Shown: one piece after another, positions 9,175-17,895 of the stretch
How the letters are laid out: every line of letters starts with the position of its first letter
Numbering within the stretch: the first letter of the stretch is position 1
Assembly (NCBI GenBank): GCA_012960475.1
Contig: DUBE01000014.1
Location: 1 to 38,906, forward strand
Origin: Planctomycetota bacterium
Lineage (GTDB): Bacteria > Planctomycetota > UBA1135 > GCA-002686595
Length of the DNA: 38,906 nt
Direction: 5' to 3'
The notes under the pieces: model-generated
Told to the model about the DNA's origin: nothing
Database searches by the model: none
What the model saw: only the letters and a program-made list of their open reading frames with translations
Made by a program: the position numbers and the translations under genes

Positions 9175-10155
9175 ATGTGGATTGCCCTCCTTGCCCTGAT
9201 CCTGCCCGCCGACCTGATTGCAAGTTGGCCAGCGCCCGCACACAACATTCAGACCTGGGAAGGCGCCCAGGCTTCCGAAGAAGGAAAGGTTCAACGCAGA
9301 AGCAACGAATTCAACCCTGACGGACAGAAGCTGAAAGACCTGAGGGGTCAGGTCGTGCTGCTGGTGCGGATCTCGGATGCCCCAAAGACCCTCGTCTTGA
9401 TCGCAGATCTTCTGGCGTCGAATCCAGATCGAGATATCACGGTCCTAGGTCACGCCGAGCCCCTGAAAGCTTCTGAGGCACGGAACCTGATTGACTCATT
9501 CGGGCTGGAATTCCCCATAGGGCTGGCACCTGCCGAGGAAACGCCCTATGGCAGCACGCCGCTGGCGGTGATCGGTCGGGCAGGTGACCTGGTCTGGGCT
9601 GGAGATCCCGAGCAAGGAAACAAGGACCTGATCGAAGGGCTCACGCAAGCCCTCGACATGTGGCCCGCGGCGCCAATTGAATTGGACCTGCCCCCCATCT
9701 TTGGAGAGGCCTTGAAACACTACTATGGCGGCCGCTGGAACAAGGCTGTCAAGGCTGCCAAGAAAGCACAACGCAAGTCCCCCGAGCAGGGAGCTCTGCT
9801 ACTGGAGCATCTGAACGAGTTCGAGTACTCCCTACGCGAGAAGGCAGTGGACATGAACGGGATGAAGGACCATATGAGACTGGCCTTCCTCGATCGTGCC
9901 CTGCAACGGGGTTGGCCCAAGTCCGAGGCTGCCAAGTTGTGCAGCGAACAAGTCAAACAGGCGAAGAAGTCCTTGGGAGCATCATCCCTACTCGATTCCC
10001 AGGCTTGGACAGAACTACAGGATAGTCGTCCACTCTTCTTTCACACCCGCAAGAGTTCCGGCGATCGCCTCTTCGAGCGCAAGCTCTCAGCCCTGACTCG
10101 CAACAACAACGAAACGGAAGTCACGCGCATAGCCCGGAAGTTGCTGGGCAGTTAG
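9175..10155 (+). CDS. Exported thioredoxin-fold protein lacking the CxxC motif
   Basis: 326 aa. A hydrophobic N-terminus (about residues 1-17) looks like a signal peptide. Residues about 50-165 follow a redoxin/TlpA-like pattern: LKDLRGQVVLLVRIS, then a strand, an ITVLGHAE strand and a GSTPLAVIGRAG cis-Pro-like segment. The position where redoxins carry CxxC reads SDAPKT, so a thiol redox role is unlikely. The remaining C-terminal half is helical and Lys-rich and has no recognised domain. It is transcribed alone and converges with the DsbA-like gene. The thioredoxin fold is an inference from pattern and not a firm family match. Confidence 0.7.
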   Translation: MWIALLALILPADLIASWPAPAHNIQTWEGAQASEEGKVQRRSNEFNPDGQKLKDLRGQVVLLVRISDAPKTLVLIADLLASNPDRDITVLGHAEPLKASEARNLIDSFGLEFPIGLAPAEETPYGSTPLAVIGRAGDLVWAGDPEQGNKDLIEGLTQALDMWPAAPIELDLPPIFGEALKHYYGGRWNKAVKAAKKAQRKSPEQGALLLEHLNEFEYSLREKAVDMNGMKDHMRLAFLDRALQRGWPKSEAAKLCSEQVKQAKKSLGASSLLDSQAWTELQDSRPLFFHTRKSSGDRLFERKLSALTRNNNETEVTRIARKLLGS

Positions 10156-10201
10156 GCGCTCATACCCGGGAGTACGGGGGCTTGCACGCCCCACCCCACC
10201 T

Positions 10202-10804
10202 TCAACAACCCGCCTCAATCGCCGTGGCCAAACTCTCGGCGTCACACCAGCCGCTTGTCAACAACCGCAACTGGTCTCCTTCGCGCACCCCGATGCTGGG
10301 AAAACTATTGGCCCCAAGGGTTCGACGAAGAGAGAAATCCCCTTCCAGGAGAACCTGTGTCGCGGGGTCATCCATCGCCGCTCCAAAATCTTCACGGTCC
10401 AGGCCAATATCCCCGGCAAGTGCAATCAGAGTCTCGATGTCAGAAGGATTGCGCGCCTCTTGGTAGTACGCCCTCTGGATTGCCGCCAGCATCTCTTCAG
10501 CTCTGCCCTTCTCCCTCGCAATAATCACCGCCCGACAGGCGGGATAGGTGGATCGACGGGGCTGACACTTTGTCCAAAATTCATGATTGAAGGCAGCCCC
10601 TGTTCGGTCAGCCACGTCATGCCAGGCCTGCTGCACATGGGAACGTGTTGCCTCGTCCATGGGCTCGTCGGAATCCCGCGCAAGGCCGCCCATCACCAAT
10701 TCCCATTGCAACCCCGTATGCACCGCCCGCACTTGCTCTATCACTCCACGGAACCCCCAGCACCAAGAGCACATGGGGTCCACCACATAAAGAAGCTGCG
10801 CCAT
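10202..10804 (-). CDS. DsbA family protein (CSWC thioredoxin-like)
   Basis: 200 aa from the ATG at 10804, which places DPMCSWCWGF at residues 9-18 as is usual for this subgroup. The frame extends to an ATG at 10849 that would add 15 residues. The CxxC active site is C12-S-W-C15. A helical insertion follows, and a SFPSIGV segment near the C-terminus supplies the cis-proline. This is the FrnE/DsbA-like cytosolic family of predicted thiol-disulfide oxidoreductases. No signal peptide is present. The substrate is unknown. No partner gene is adjacent: it converges with the upstream thioredoxin-fold gene and diverges from the epimerase gene. Confidence 0.88.
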   Translation of the reverse strand: MAQLLYVVDPMCSWCWGFRGVIEQVRAVHTGLQWELVMGGLARDSDEPMDEATRSHVQQAWHDVADRTGAAFNHEFWTKCQPRRSTYPACRAVIIAREKGRAEEMLAAIQRAYYQEARNPSDIETLIALAGDIGLDREDFGAAMDDPATQVLLEGDFSLRRTLGANSFPSIGVREGDQLRLLTSGWCDAESLATAIEAGC

Positions 10805-10888
10805 GGGGGCAGCATACAGACCAGCTAGGAGACCTGGCGCCTTTCCCATGTTCCGGCGGGCGAGAGAGGCTAATGTGGGGACTGCAAA

Positions 10889-11770
10889 ATGGAACCTCCT
10901 CCCCCCATCACTTCAATTTGCAACACCAACGGAATCAGGGCCACCCTCAGCTCGCGGGGGGCTTCGTTATTGGAACTGCATTTGCCGGACGCTTCCGGTG
11001 AACAAATGAATGTGGTGGACTCCCGCCCAAGCCATCGCTTTGCGGGAGTCACGATCGGGCGCGTTGCAAATCGGATCCGCGGTGGCACATTTGACTTGGA
11101 TGGAGAACATTTTGAACTCACTCGGAATGAAGGAAACCACCACCTGCATGGCGGTTCCCAGGAGCCCATGGATGAACTCCTATGGAACGCAGAGAAGACT
11201 CCCTCGTCAGTGCGCTTCCACATCCGAAGCCCCCATGGAACCGGCGGCTACCCGGGGACGCTCGATCTGCAGGCCTCCTATCTGCTTACCGAAGACAACG
11301 CCCTGGTGATGGAATATTCTGCGACCACCGACCGGCCCACGCCTGTCAACCTCACGAACCACGCCTATTGGAATCTCGGAGGTCCGATTCAAGAACATGA
11401 ATTGATGATCGGAGCACAGCGCTATGCCCCCACCGATAAGGAGCTGATCCCCACAGGTAGCCTCGATCGCGTGGTCGGTACGAGCATTGACTTCACTCGG
11501 CCGAGGCCGCTCGGAGCGGCCCCAATTGATCACACATTCGACTTGGACAACTGCTCACCAGCGGCGGTGCTCAAGAGTTCGCAGTCCAGCCGCTGCATGG
11601 AAGTGCAGACCACTCAAGCCGCCTTGCAGCTGTTCACTACAGAACACGCCCTTTGCCTGGAAGCCCAGGGCTTTCCCGACGCAGTACACCAGACCAGCTT
11701 CCCCTCGGTGATTCTGCGACCAGGTGAGGTGTACTTCCAATCAACGATCCATCGATTCTGGAACGAATAA
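10889..11770 (+). CDS. galM: Aldose 1-epimerase family protein
   Basis: 293 aa. Family landmarks are all present: the GRVANRI block, NHHLHGG at residues 83-89, NLTNHAYWNLGG with the catalytic His at about 158, an IDHTFDL segment carrying the substrate-binding Asp (about 214), and LEAQGFPDA with the catalytic Glu at about 258, followed by the PSVILRPGE motif. These residues support interconversion of alpha and beta anomers of hexoses. The start is the ATG at 10889, 39 bases from the divergent DsbA gene's extended start. The oxygenase gene begins 28 bases after the stop, so the two may be co-transcribed. Confidence 0.93.
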   Translation: MEPPPPITSICNTNGIRATLSSRGASLLELHLPDASGEQMNVVDSRPSHRFAGVTIGRVANRIRGGTFDLDGEHFELTRNEGNHHLHGGSQEPMDELLWNAEKTPSSVRFHIRSPHGTGGYPGTLDLQASYLLTEDNALVMEYSATTDRPTPVNLTNHAYWNLGGPIQEHELMIGAQRYAPTDKELIPTGSLDRVVGTSIDFTRPRPLGAAPIDHTFDLDNCSPAAVLKSSQSSRCMEVQTTQAALQLFTTEHALCLEAQGFPDAVHQTSFPSVILRPGEVYFQSTIHRFWNE

Positions 11771-11798
11771 TGACCCAAGGCTCAACACTCTTCCCTTG

Positions 11799-12614
11799 AT
11801 GAACTCACTCACTCTTAGCCCAACCCAGATCGCGCAGTACGCCTCGCAAGGATACCTGCACATCCCCAATGTCCTGACGGAAGAGGAGGTGCTGACAATT
11901 GAGCCAGCCTACGAGTGCTTCATGCGCAATGAAATCTCATCCATGGGGCGAGACTTTTGTGACATGAGCGGCCCCTATGACCGGGAATTCCAAGACTATG
12001 CGTTGGTCAATGCCATGCTGCCTCGGGTCTATGCGCCGGAACTCCAAGGCAATGTCTTTGAGAATCGATCCGCCAACATCGCAGCTCAACTCATCGGCGC
12101 GGACATCCAAATCGACTACGATCAGTTCCTAGCAAAGAAACCCAGATGCCCAGGTGCCGCATTTGCCTGGCACCAAGATCAAGGGTACTGGCCGGTGGGT
12201 ACGCCTGACACGCGCACAGTAACTTGCTCTCTCGCGATCGATGACTCTAACCTGTCCAACGGCTGTATCCGTTTCATCAAGGGATCGGGAGCCGAGAGAT
12301 CCCTGCGCCCTCACCGTCCCGCTGACTCGAACCGCGAGGAAGGACACACATTGATCGCCGAGATTGGCGAAGAGGAGATCATCGAACACATGGAGGTCCA
12401 ACGCGGGGGGATCACCGTGCACAACGAGTGGGTCATGCACGGCTCCGCAGGCAATCCATCCGACGGCTGGCGAAGGACTTATGTGATCGCCTATCGATCC
12501 AAGGCCACGGTGGCTCACGAACGCTCAATCGGATTTACCCACTCGCACAACGACCGCGTGAATTGGATTACCACCTTGGGTGCGTATGAAGAGCAGATGA
12601 AGGATGACTGGTAG
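11799..12614 (+). CDS. Phytanoyl-CoA dioxygenase family protein
   Basis: 271 aa from the ATG at 11799; the frame is open upstream but overlaps the epimerase. Iron ligands of the Fe(II)/2-oxoglutarate fold are visible: HxD at H125-Q-D127 inside FAWHQDQGYWP and the distal His at about 214 in VMHGSAGN, followed by Arg226 as the likely 2-oxoglutarate anchor. The opening LHIPNVLTEEEV is typical for the PhyH superfamily. Members hydroxylate very different small molecules, so the substrate cannot be named. The nearest neighbour is the aldose epimerase, which may hint at a sugar-derived substrate but is weak evidence. Confidence 0.9.
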   Translation: MNSLTLSPTQIAQYASQGYLHIPNVLTEEEVLTIEPAYECFMRNEISSMGRDFCDMSGPYDREFQDYALVNAMLPRVYAPELQGNVFENRSANIAAQLIGADIQIDYDQFLAKKPRCPGAAFAWHQDQGYWPVGTPDTRTVTCSLAIDDSNLSNGCIRFIKGSGAERSLRPHRPADSNREEGHTLIAEIGEEEIIEHMEVQRGGITVHNEWVMHGSAGNPSDGWRRTYVIAYRSKATVAHERSIGFTHSHNDRVNWITTLGAYEEQMKDDW

Positions 12615-12724
12615 ACGGCCGGCCGCGCGGAGGATTCTCAACCTGAAACATGCACAGGGGCTTCCCGCAGTGCTCTGTAGCCACAACTCTGGCAGCATCA
12701 GGGAATCCATGAGAAGATGACCCC

Positions 12725-13987
12725 TTGCCGTCGACTCATGCCTGCCTGCTGACGATCGCTCTGCTCGGAGCGTTGGGAAGCGCTGTCTCTGCCCAAGGGG
12801 TAGGACCGCGCAAGGTCCTGGTGATTGACCTCGACGATCTCGGAATCGAGTTGCTGCAGGCGACACCGACACCGCACCTCGACAGCCTTGCTGTGCAGGG
12901 CCGCTACTTCCCACGCTTCTATGCGGCGCCCATGTGCACCCCAGCGCGGGTGCTGGCACAGCTGGGAGCTCGAGGTAGCCGAATCGAAGTCCGTTGCATT
13001 GGAAATGTTCAGAACACGAACGACTATCGTTTGCCCACTGCACCATTCACGCCCCTCGGCGTACGGGTACAGACCAGTGGCAAACGGGCCATGAAAATTG
13101 GCAAGTGGCACCTCTGCTCCGACGATACCCTTGCTCATCCTACAGCTTTTGGTTGGCTGCCTTATGTGGGGGTGATGGGCAATCTTGGTCCAGCTGGAGG
13201 GGACTGGTTCAACTATCCCGAGAACGCAGCGGGGACTTCGCACTCCGTGACCAACACCTATCTCACAACGCGCGAAACCGATCTGGCCTTGCGTGCGGTA
13301 CGCGATGGGTATGACCTAATTTCTCTGAGCTACCACGCGCCCCACAAGCCTTTTCACGATCCGCCAAGCTACTTGCACACGATTCCCCTGCCACTGGTCT
13401 TCAACTGGGACCGGGCGCGCGCGGCTTTGCAGGCTTTGGATACAGAACTCGCGCGCCTGACACCCATGGCATTGGCTTTGGGGTACACGGTCATCATCTA
13501 CAGCGACAATGGTCTGGCCGCAACCCTGGGAGGAGACAAGGGCACCGTCTACGAGGGCGGAGTGCGCACGATGCTTTGGGCTCTGGGACCGGGAATTGTG
13601 CCGGGGCAAGACGACTCGGTGATCGAACTCGTCGATCTCTATGCCACGGTGCTGGCCCTGCTGGGGATCTCCCAGGGTCCCTTGGCTGGACCTGATTCGG
13701 TCTCTTTTGAGCCCCTCTTACTAGGAGGCAGCGCGCCCGGGACCATCGCAATTGCCGAGCGCGGGACCTTGGCAGGAGCGGATCCCCACCTGCAACCGGA
13801 TACCTGGCGGCGCATGGCTTGTGAACAACGCTTCAAACTGATCGTCAATCAGGACCTCTTGATGCCCAGGTTGTTTGACCTGCAGAATGACCCCGGAGAG
13901 CAAGTAGACCTGCTGGCCGGGCCCAGCCTCACGAACACCGCAGCCCAGGCATTCATCGCCCTGCGTGCTGCCCTGGCGGGACTGTAA
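12725..13987 (+). CDS. Divergent secreted sulfatase-like hydrolase
   Basis: 420 aa, shorter than the other sulfatases here. The start is a TTG at 12725: the frame opens at 12713 and contains no other plausible start, and AGAAG lies upstream. A signal peptide ends near VSAQG (about residue 24). The core signature is CTPAR with C71, but the usual LTGRHP continuation is replaced by LAQLGAR. The metal-ligand DLDDLG at the first strand, GKWHL, a SYHAPHKPFHD segment and SDNG are kept. The stretch between CTPAR and KWHL lacks the usual landmarks and is Arg-rich. It probably still binds Ca2+ and could be formylglycine-modified, but activity is less certain than for its three paralogues. Confidence 0.85.
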   Translation: MPSTHACLLTIALLGALGSAVSAQGVGPRKVLVIDLDDLGIELLQATPTPHLDSLAVQGRYFPRFYAAPMCTPARVLAQLGARGSRIEVRCIGNVQNTNDYRLPTAPFTPLGVRVQTSGKRAMKIGKWHLCSDDTLAHPTAFGWLPYVGVMGNLGPAGGDWFNYPENAAGTSHSVTNTYLTTRETDLALRAVRDGYDLISLSYHAPHKPFHDPPSYLHTIPLPLVFNWDRARAALQALDTELARLTPMALALGYTVIIYSDNGLAATLGGDKGTVYEGGVRTMLWALGPGIVPGQDDSVIELVDLYATVLALLGISQGPLAGPDSVSFEPLLLGGSAPGTIAIAERGTLAGADPHLQPDTWRRMACEQRFKLIVNQDLLMPRLFDLQNDPGEQVDLLAGPSLTNTAAQAFIALRAALAGL

Positions 13988-14011
13988 CCAGATTCACTCA
14001 GTGACCGCCTC

Positions 14012-14465
14012 TCATCCCAGTGCGTCAATTCTCAAGGGAATCCAAGGCCTAAAGACTGTTGTTCTGCCGAACCACGGACAGAGCCGCAGCTCAAACCCGT
14101 CGGAGAAATTGTAATGCGCCGGTCCTCCGAGGGGATCACGGTACCAGAACTGGAAGAACCAACTGGTTCCCGGAGTAATGAGACCGCCAGGCAAGGGCGT
14201 GGAAGTCGGATCAAGAGGCCACTGAGCAAGACCGGCGCCATCCACAACGACTACAGGTAAGCGGAAAGTCGCTGACCATGCTCCCACCCTGAGAAAAGAA
14301 AGCGCGTAGATGAACATGGGTATCTATCGGCACCGGTGCGCCACCGCCTTGGGATCTTGCAAGGCAACACAGGCTGAGGGCCACGCCAAGCAAACAGACA
14401 ATTGAAGCTGGCTGCTTGTTCACGGGGATCGGAGGCCAGTTTCCATTCTGATCTCGGCTGGCCAC
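14012..14465 (-). pseudogene. Remnant of a secreted protein with the planctomycete C-terminal domain
   Basis: The 620 bases between 13988 and 14608 hold no intact gene. On the minus strand one frame (14465 down to 14211) encodes a signal-peptide-like stretch (SIVCLLGVALSLCCLARSQ). Another frame (14317 down to 14012) encodes the end of a secreted protein with FFQFWYRDP and HYNFSDGFELRLCP. The latter matches the C-terminus of the intact gene at 15930-16967, which ends NFSDGISITFQ. The two pieces are in different frames, and the expected central body is missing. The frame also runs on past LRLCP into a Trp codon, where related proteins usually stop. I read it as a decayed gene with an internal deletion. 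A short novel gene is the alternative. Confidence 0.45.
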
Positions 14466-14608
14466 CGAAGTCTAAATCCATTTCAAACGAAGTGGTTTCG
14501 CGCCATCTTGTGAGATACGGGCAGATATCCCGTACCAATTGGGGCTTGAAGCATTCAGAGGCGGAGAATGATCAACTACAACATGCAGCCCAACCTTATC
14601 ATCAGCTC

Positions 14609-15796
14609 ATGATCCCCTGCCCCAAGCGAAACCTCTTCATACGCACCAGCGCCCTGACTCTGCTCGCTATGGCCTCCTGTGCGAGCACGACCCAGCCCCC
14701 CACCCTGAACATCAAGAACTTCTGCCACCTTGCTCCAGGCGTAGTGGGAGGAGGTCAAGTGGATGTAGCTGAGTTCTCTGCAATGGCCGAAGGTGGCTAC
14801 ACACTGGTAGTCAACCTGCGCAGAGCGAGCGAGCCATTCCCAGCAAACGAAGGTGATCTGGTGAAGCAAGCGGGCATGGCCTATGTGCACATTCCAATGG
14901 GCGGTGACACGTTGGTAGCCAACCATGCGGCGCAACTCAATGCAGCGCTCGAAGAATTCGGATCAGGTCATGTACTGGTTCACTGCGGCAGCGGCAACCG
15001 CGTGGGAGCTCTTTGGGGGTTGCACACGGCGATCCAGGAAGGAGCCACCCCGGAAGAAGGTGTGCAGATGGCCAAGGACTCGGGCATGCGCAGCGACTCC
15101 CTGGCCAACTGCGTGACAGCCGCGTTGACCCGGGAAGCTGCTCCATTTGGTTTCCGCGCCTGGGGTTCCATGCGAGAGGTCTTGCGCAACGGGAAAACTG
15201 AGGGCCGGGTGAAGTTGTCAGTGTTGAATGATCCAGCCATGATCGGTGTCGGAGCCATGGCAGAACTCTCTGGTGAGCTGACCATCGATTGGGGTGTGCC
15301 CCACGTAGTGGCGGCGTCCGGAGATCAGGTGACCTTTCTCACTCCCGGCGACGGTGCACAAGCGACGCTCTTGGCCCTCGCGAAGGTTCCCGCGTGGGAA
15401 GAGTATTCCCTCCCCGCGATTAGCAGCTTGGAAGAATTGGAGAGCATCATTGCCGCCACCGCTAAAGAACAGGGAATCGACACAGGAGCTGTTCCAGCCA
15501 TCCCTTTCCGGGTGACAGGCAGATTCGAAGGCCTCTGCCTGCATGTGCTCAACGGTTCCTGTCCCATCGCCAACCCCGAAGGTCCCGAACCCTGGCGCTT
15601 GACCGATGCCAACGCAGAAGGCGCATTGATTGGCTTCTACGCGGAGAATGCCGCGGGCCAACTAACCCACCATGGCCAACGCTCCCATGTGCACGCGATT
15701 GTGACCACCAGTGCAGGGGGCAAGGCCGGTGGGCATGTGGACCACACGCGTGTACGAGAAGGGGCGTCCCTCTTCTTGCCTGCAAGCACTCACTAG
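14609..15796 (+). CDS. Lipoprotein fusing a DUF442-like phosphatase and an acetolactate decarboxylase domain
   Basis: 395 aa from the ATG at 14609; the upstream frame is open but has no signal sequence. Residues 1-24 form a lipoprotein signal with AMASC (Cys24). Residues about 38-165 resemble the DUF442/BLH tyrosine-phosphatase-like domain: a VNLRR strand and the loop HCGSGNR with C126 and R131, the CX4R spacing of that family. Residues about 180-392 align by eye with alpha-acetolactate decarboxylase: GSMREVLRNG, SGELTI, a central VPAIPFRVTG, GFYAENAAGQLTHH, then H360-x-H362 and GGH376 as the three zinc-ligand histidines, ending near SLFLP. The domain converts acetolactate to acetoin. Lipidation would place both domains outside the cytoplasmic membrane, which is odd for either activity. 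No acetolactate synthase is nearby. Confidence 0.85.
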   Translation: MIPCPKRNLFIRTSALTLLAMASCASTTQPPTLNIKNFCHLAPGVVGGGQVDVAEFSAMAEGGYTLVVNLRRASEPFPANEGDLVKQAGMAYVHIPMGGDTLVANHAAQLNAALEEFGSGHVLVHCGSGNRVGALWGLHTAIQEGATPEEGVQMAKDSGMRSDSLANCVTAALTREAAPFGFRAWGSMREVLRNGKTEGRVKLSVLNDPAMIGVGAMAELSGELTIDWGVPHVVAASGDQVTFLTPGDGAQATLLALAKVPAWEEYSLPAISSLEELESIIAATAKEQGIDTGAVPAIPFRVTGRFEGLCLHVLNGSCPIANPEGPEPWRLTDANAEGALIGFYAENAAGQLTHHGQRSHVHAIVTTSAGGKAGGHVDHTRVREGASLFLPASTH

Positions 15797-15929
15797 AGGA
15801 ACACTGCGCTGGCACGCGACGCGCAACGGTTCCTCAAGAAATGAAACCACTGGGCATGGTCGCGTGAACGTGAGTCCAGGTACAGACGCCTCTTCCGCGC
15901 TCCAGCCAAAAGAAGCGAATCGAATTGAA

Positions 15930-16967
15930 TCACTGAAACGTGATCGATATCCCGTCACTGAAATTCGAACTCGATCCATCGACAAACCAGGCCTGGAAGT
16001 TCCACGTTTCCCCCACCAGTACAGCATGGGGGCGCCATACCGGGAGGGCACCAAGGTCAACCTGAATACTGAACTCACCAGCTGGCCCAGAGTTTTGGAT
16101 CTGACTGACAAAACGACCCATACGACCCACGAGGCAAAGGGCTCCTTGGCTTCCACCAGCGCCTGGGATATAGCTTTGGAATTGGCCGCACAGGAAATAC
16201 CCCAGTTGGTTCGTAGGCATACCGCTGACAGTCAGTGCCAGATTATTGCTTATCACCGCGCTTGTGCCGCTTGCGGAAATCGCTGCGGAAGCTCCGCTGG
16301 AATTGGCGATCGAGGGAAAACAGTAATTGGTCCCAACAGGAGAGAGCACCTCGATGATTGAACCTGCGGCACCGTCGCTTACCACCGTAATGTTGACCCC
16401 CACCACAGCGGGCGCGCCGCTGACGGTGGTCTTGCTCAAATGTTCGTTGATGTATTCCTGGACGGTTTCGTTCGTGAAGGCCAAGATCGAGTTGGGCAGC
16501 AGGTCCACGGTTGATCCATTGATCGGAGTTGCTGGCCCTCCAAAAGTAGCCGTACAGCCTTGTGTGATCTCGAGGTGGGTGCCGTTGACAATGAAGTACG
16601 TAACAAGCTGACCTCCATTGATCATTCGCACGGTGGGTCCACTCGATGCAGTGGGCGCCCCCCCGATCCCATCGTTGCTAATAACGATCAGGGTGGAATT
16701 GTCCAGAGTCAAGACCCGACCGCCGCCTATCTGGAAGCGCACCTGGCCTGCGATGTTCGGAAACTCCACCGGGCTGGCCGCGTTGGCAATCACAACATTG
16801 TCGTCAATGGTCACATTGGGATCGACCACCGTGACCGTCGAACCCGACAGATCCCAATTGCTTTCGTCAAAAATGTCATTGCTCACCGCGCCGGTCCAAA
16901 TGATGTCGGCCTGGGCAGGAACTGCGAAGAGGATCAAAGCGAAGAGAGATGATTGGAGGGGAGTCAT
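15930..16967 (-). CDS. Secreted beta-rich protein with conserved C-terminal domain
   Basis: 345 aa with a signal peptide (residues 1-20, cleavage after AQA). Residues about 21-195 are repetitive beta-strand sequence rich in Thr, Val, Asn and Gly (IIWTGAVSN, TIDDNVVIANAA), like a right-handed beta-helix or autotransporter-style passenger. From about 205 to the end comes a domain with NYCFPS, GYFLCGQ, GSQGALCL, GRF, ETWNFQAW and NFSDGISITF. I recognise this arrangement as a recurring C-terminal domain of secreted proteins in some planctomycetes; its function (anchoring, sorting or fold) is not established. It is transcribed alone and converges with the phosphatase-decarboxylase gene 133 bases away. 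Its decayed relative lies about 1.5 kb downstream on the same strand. Confidence 0.85.
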   Translation of the reverse strand: MTPLQSSLFALILFAVPAQADIIWTGAVSNDIFDESNWDLSGSTVTVVDPNVTIDDNVVIANAASPVEFPNIAGQVRFQIGGGRVLTLDNSTLIVISNDGIGGAPTASSGPTVRMINGGQLVTYFIVNGTHLEITQGCTATFGGPATPINGSTVDLLPNSILAFTNETVQEYINEHLSKTTVSGAPAVVGVNITVVSDGAAGSIIEVLSPVGTNYCFPSIANSSGASAAISASGTSAVISNNLALTVSGMPTNQLGYFLCGQFQSYIPGAGGSQGALCLVGRMGRFVSQIQNSGPAGEFSIQVDLGALPVWRPHAVLVGETWNFQAWFVDGSSSNFSDGISITFQ

Positions 16968-17101
16968 GGCGTTTTCCTTTGATACAACCTACTGCAATTG
17001 ATCGAGACATGCTCAATTCGGGGCAATGGCACAGTGTGGAGTCCAACGGAACGCCCCAGCAACCCCCAGGCTCTCTGACATGACCACAACAGGCGGGCAG
17101 C

Positions 17102-17749
17102 ATGACAGAATACCCTCCGCACGAAGCGACGCCCATGACCCATGCCCAGCCGAAAGCCACCCAGCGCCCCGAGTTCTGGTTGTTGCTCGCCATCATCTGC
17201 GGCTCCCTGCCCCTGGTGCTGGGCCTCAGCGTGTTCGGCACCTATCACGCCACGCGTATGGACCTGCTGCTGACCGTTGGTGGAGCAATCATCATCGCCG
17301 GTCTCTCCATGGCGCTCTTGGGAGCCGTGTCCGTCGTGATGTTCATCAGACGTGCGCGCCTGTCACAGTTGAATCTGAGACAAATCCACACAAGAGCAAC
17401 CTGCGCAAGCGTTCTCTTGCTCTCCAACTTTCCTGTCGCCCTCTTCTGTATCCTGATCACAGCGCAAGGAATGAGTATCGAGCGCATCGACCTGACCAAC
17501 GACTCTCCGAACCCCTTGCGCAATGTGGCAATCAACTGGCCAGGGGGTGAAACCACGATTCTCGAACTAGGACCAGGACAAACCACGCACCTGGAGCTGC
17601 TCATCCAAGCCGATGGCGCGGTCCAGTTTGCCGCGGACCGCGCCGGCCAATCATGCAGCGGGACCTTGATTGGCTACGTAACCCCCAACGCGGCGAGTGA
17701 TCATCGACTCTCGATTCTCACGGACTGCAGTGTCAGGGCCCTGGAATGA
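17102..17749 (+). CDS. Three-TM membrane protein of unknown function
   Basis: 215 aa from the ATG at 17102, or 204 aa from the ATG at 17135; neither has a clear ribosome-binding site. Counted from 17135, hydrophobic segments lie at about 14-36, 44-71 and 91-110, with a basic loop (IRRARLSQLN) after the second. The C-terminal about 90 residues are soluble and look like a small beta domain with two Cys (QSC and TDC) that might pair if exported. No family is recognised. The next gene, a sulfatase, starts 146 bases later on the same strand. Confidence 0.65.
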   Translation: MTEYPPHEATPMTHAQPKATQRPEFWLLLAIICGSLPLVLGLSVFGTYHATRMDLLLTVGGAIIIAGLSMALLGAVSVVMFIRRARLSQLNLRQIHTRATCASVLLLSNFPVALFCILITAQGMSIERIDLTNDSPNPLRNVAINWPGGETTILELGPGQTTHLELLIQADGAVQFAADRAGQSCSGTLIGYVTPNAASDHRLSILTDCSVRALE

Positions 17750-17895
17750 GCCGTTGATCCACGCCCTGCGGAGCGCTCAATTTTGACGGCTTCAATGGAA
17801 GCCGACTCCACCCAAGCGAGCGGGGCGCGGATCGCAGGATTGCACCCCATTCCAGGTGAGAGTACCCAGTAGGCTGAAGGACCCGAGCGATCCCC

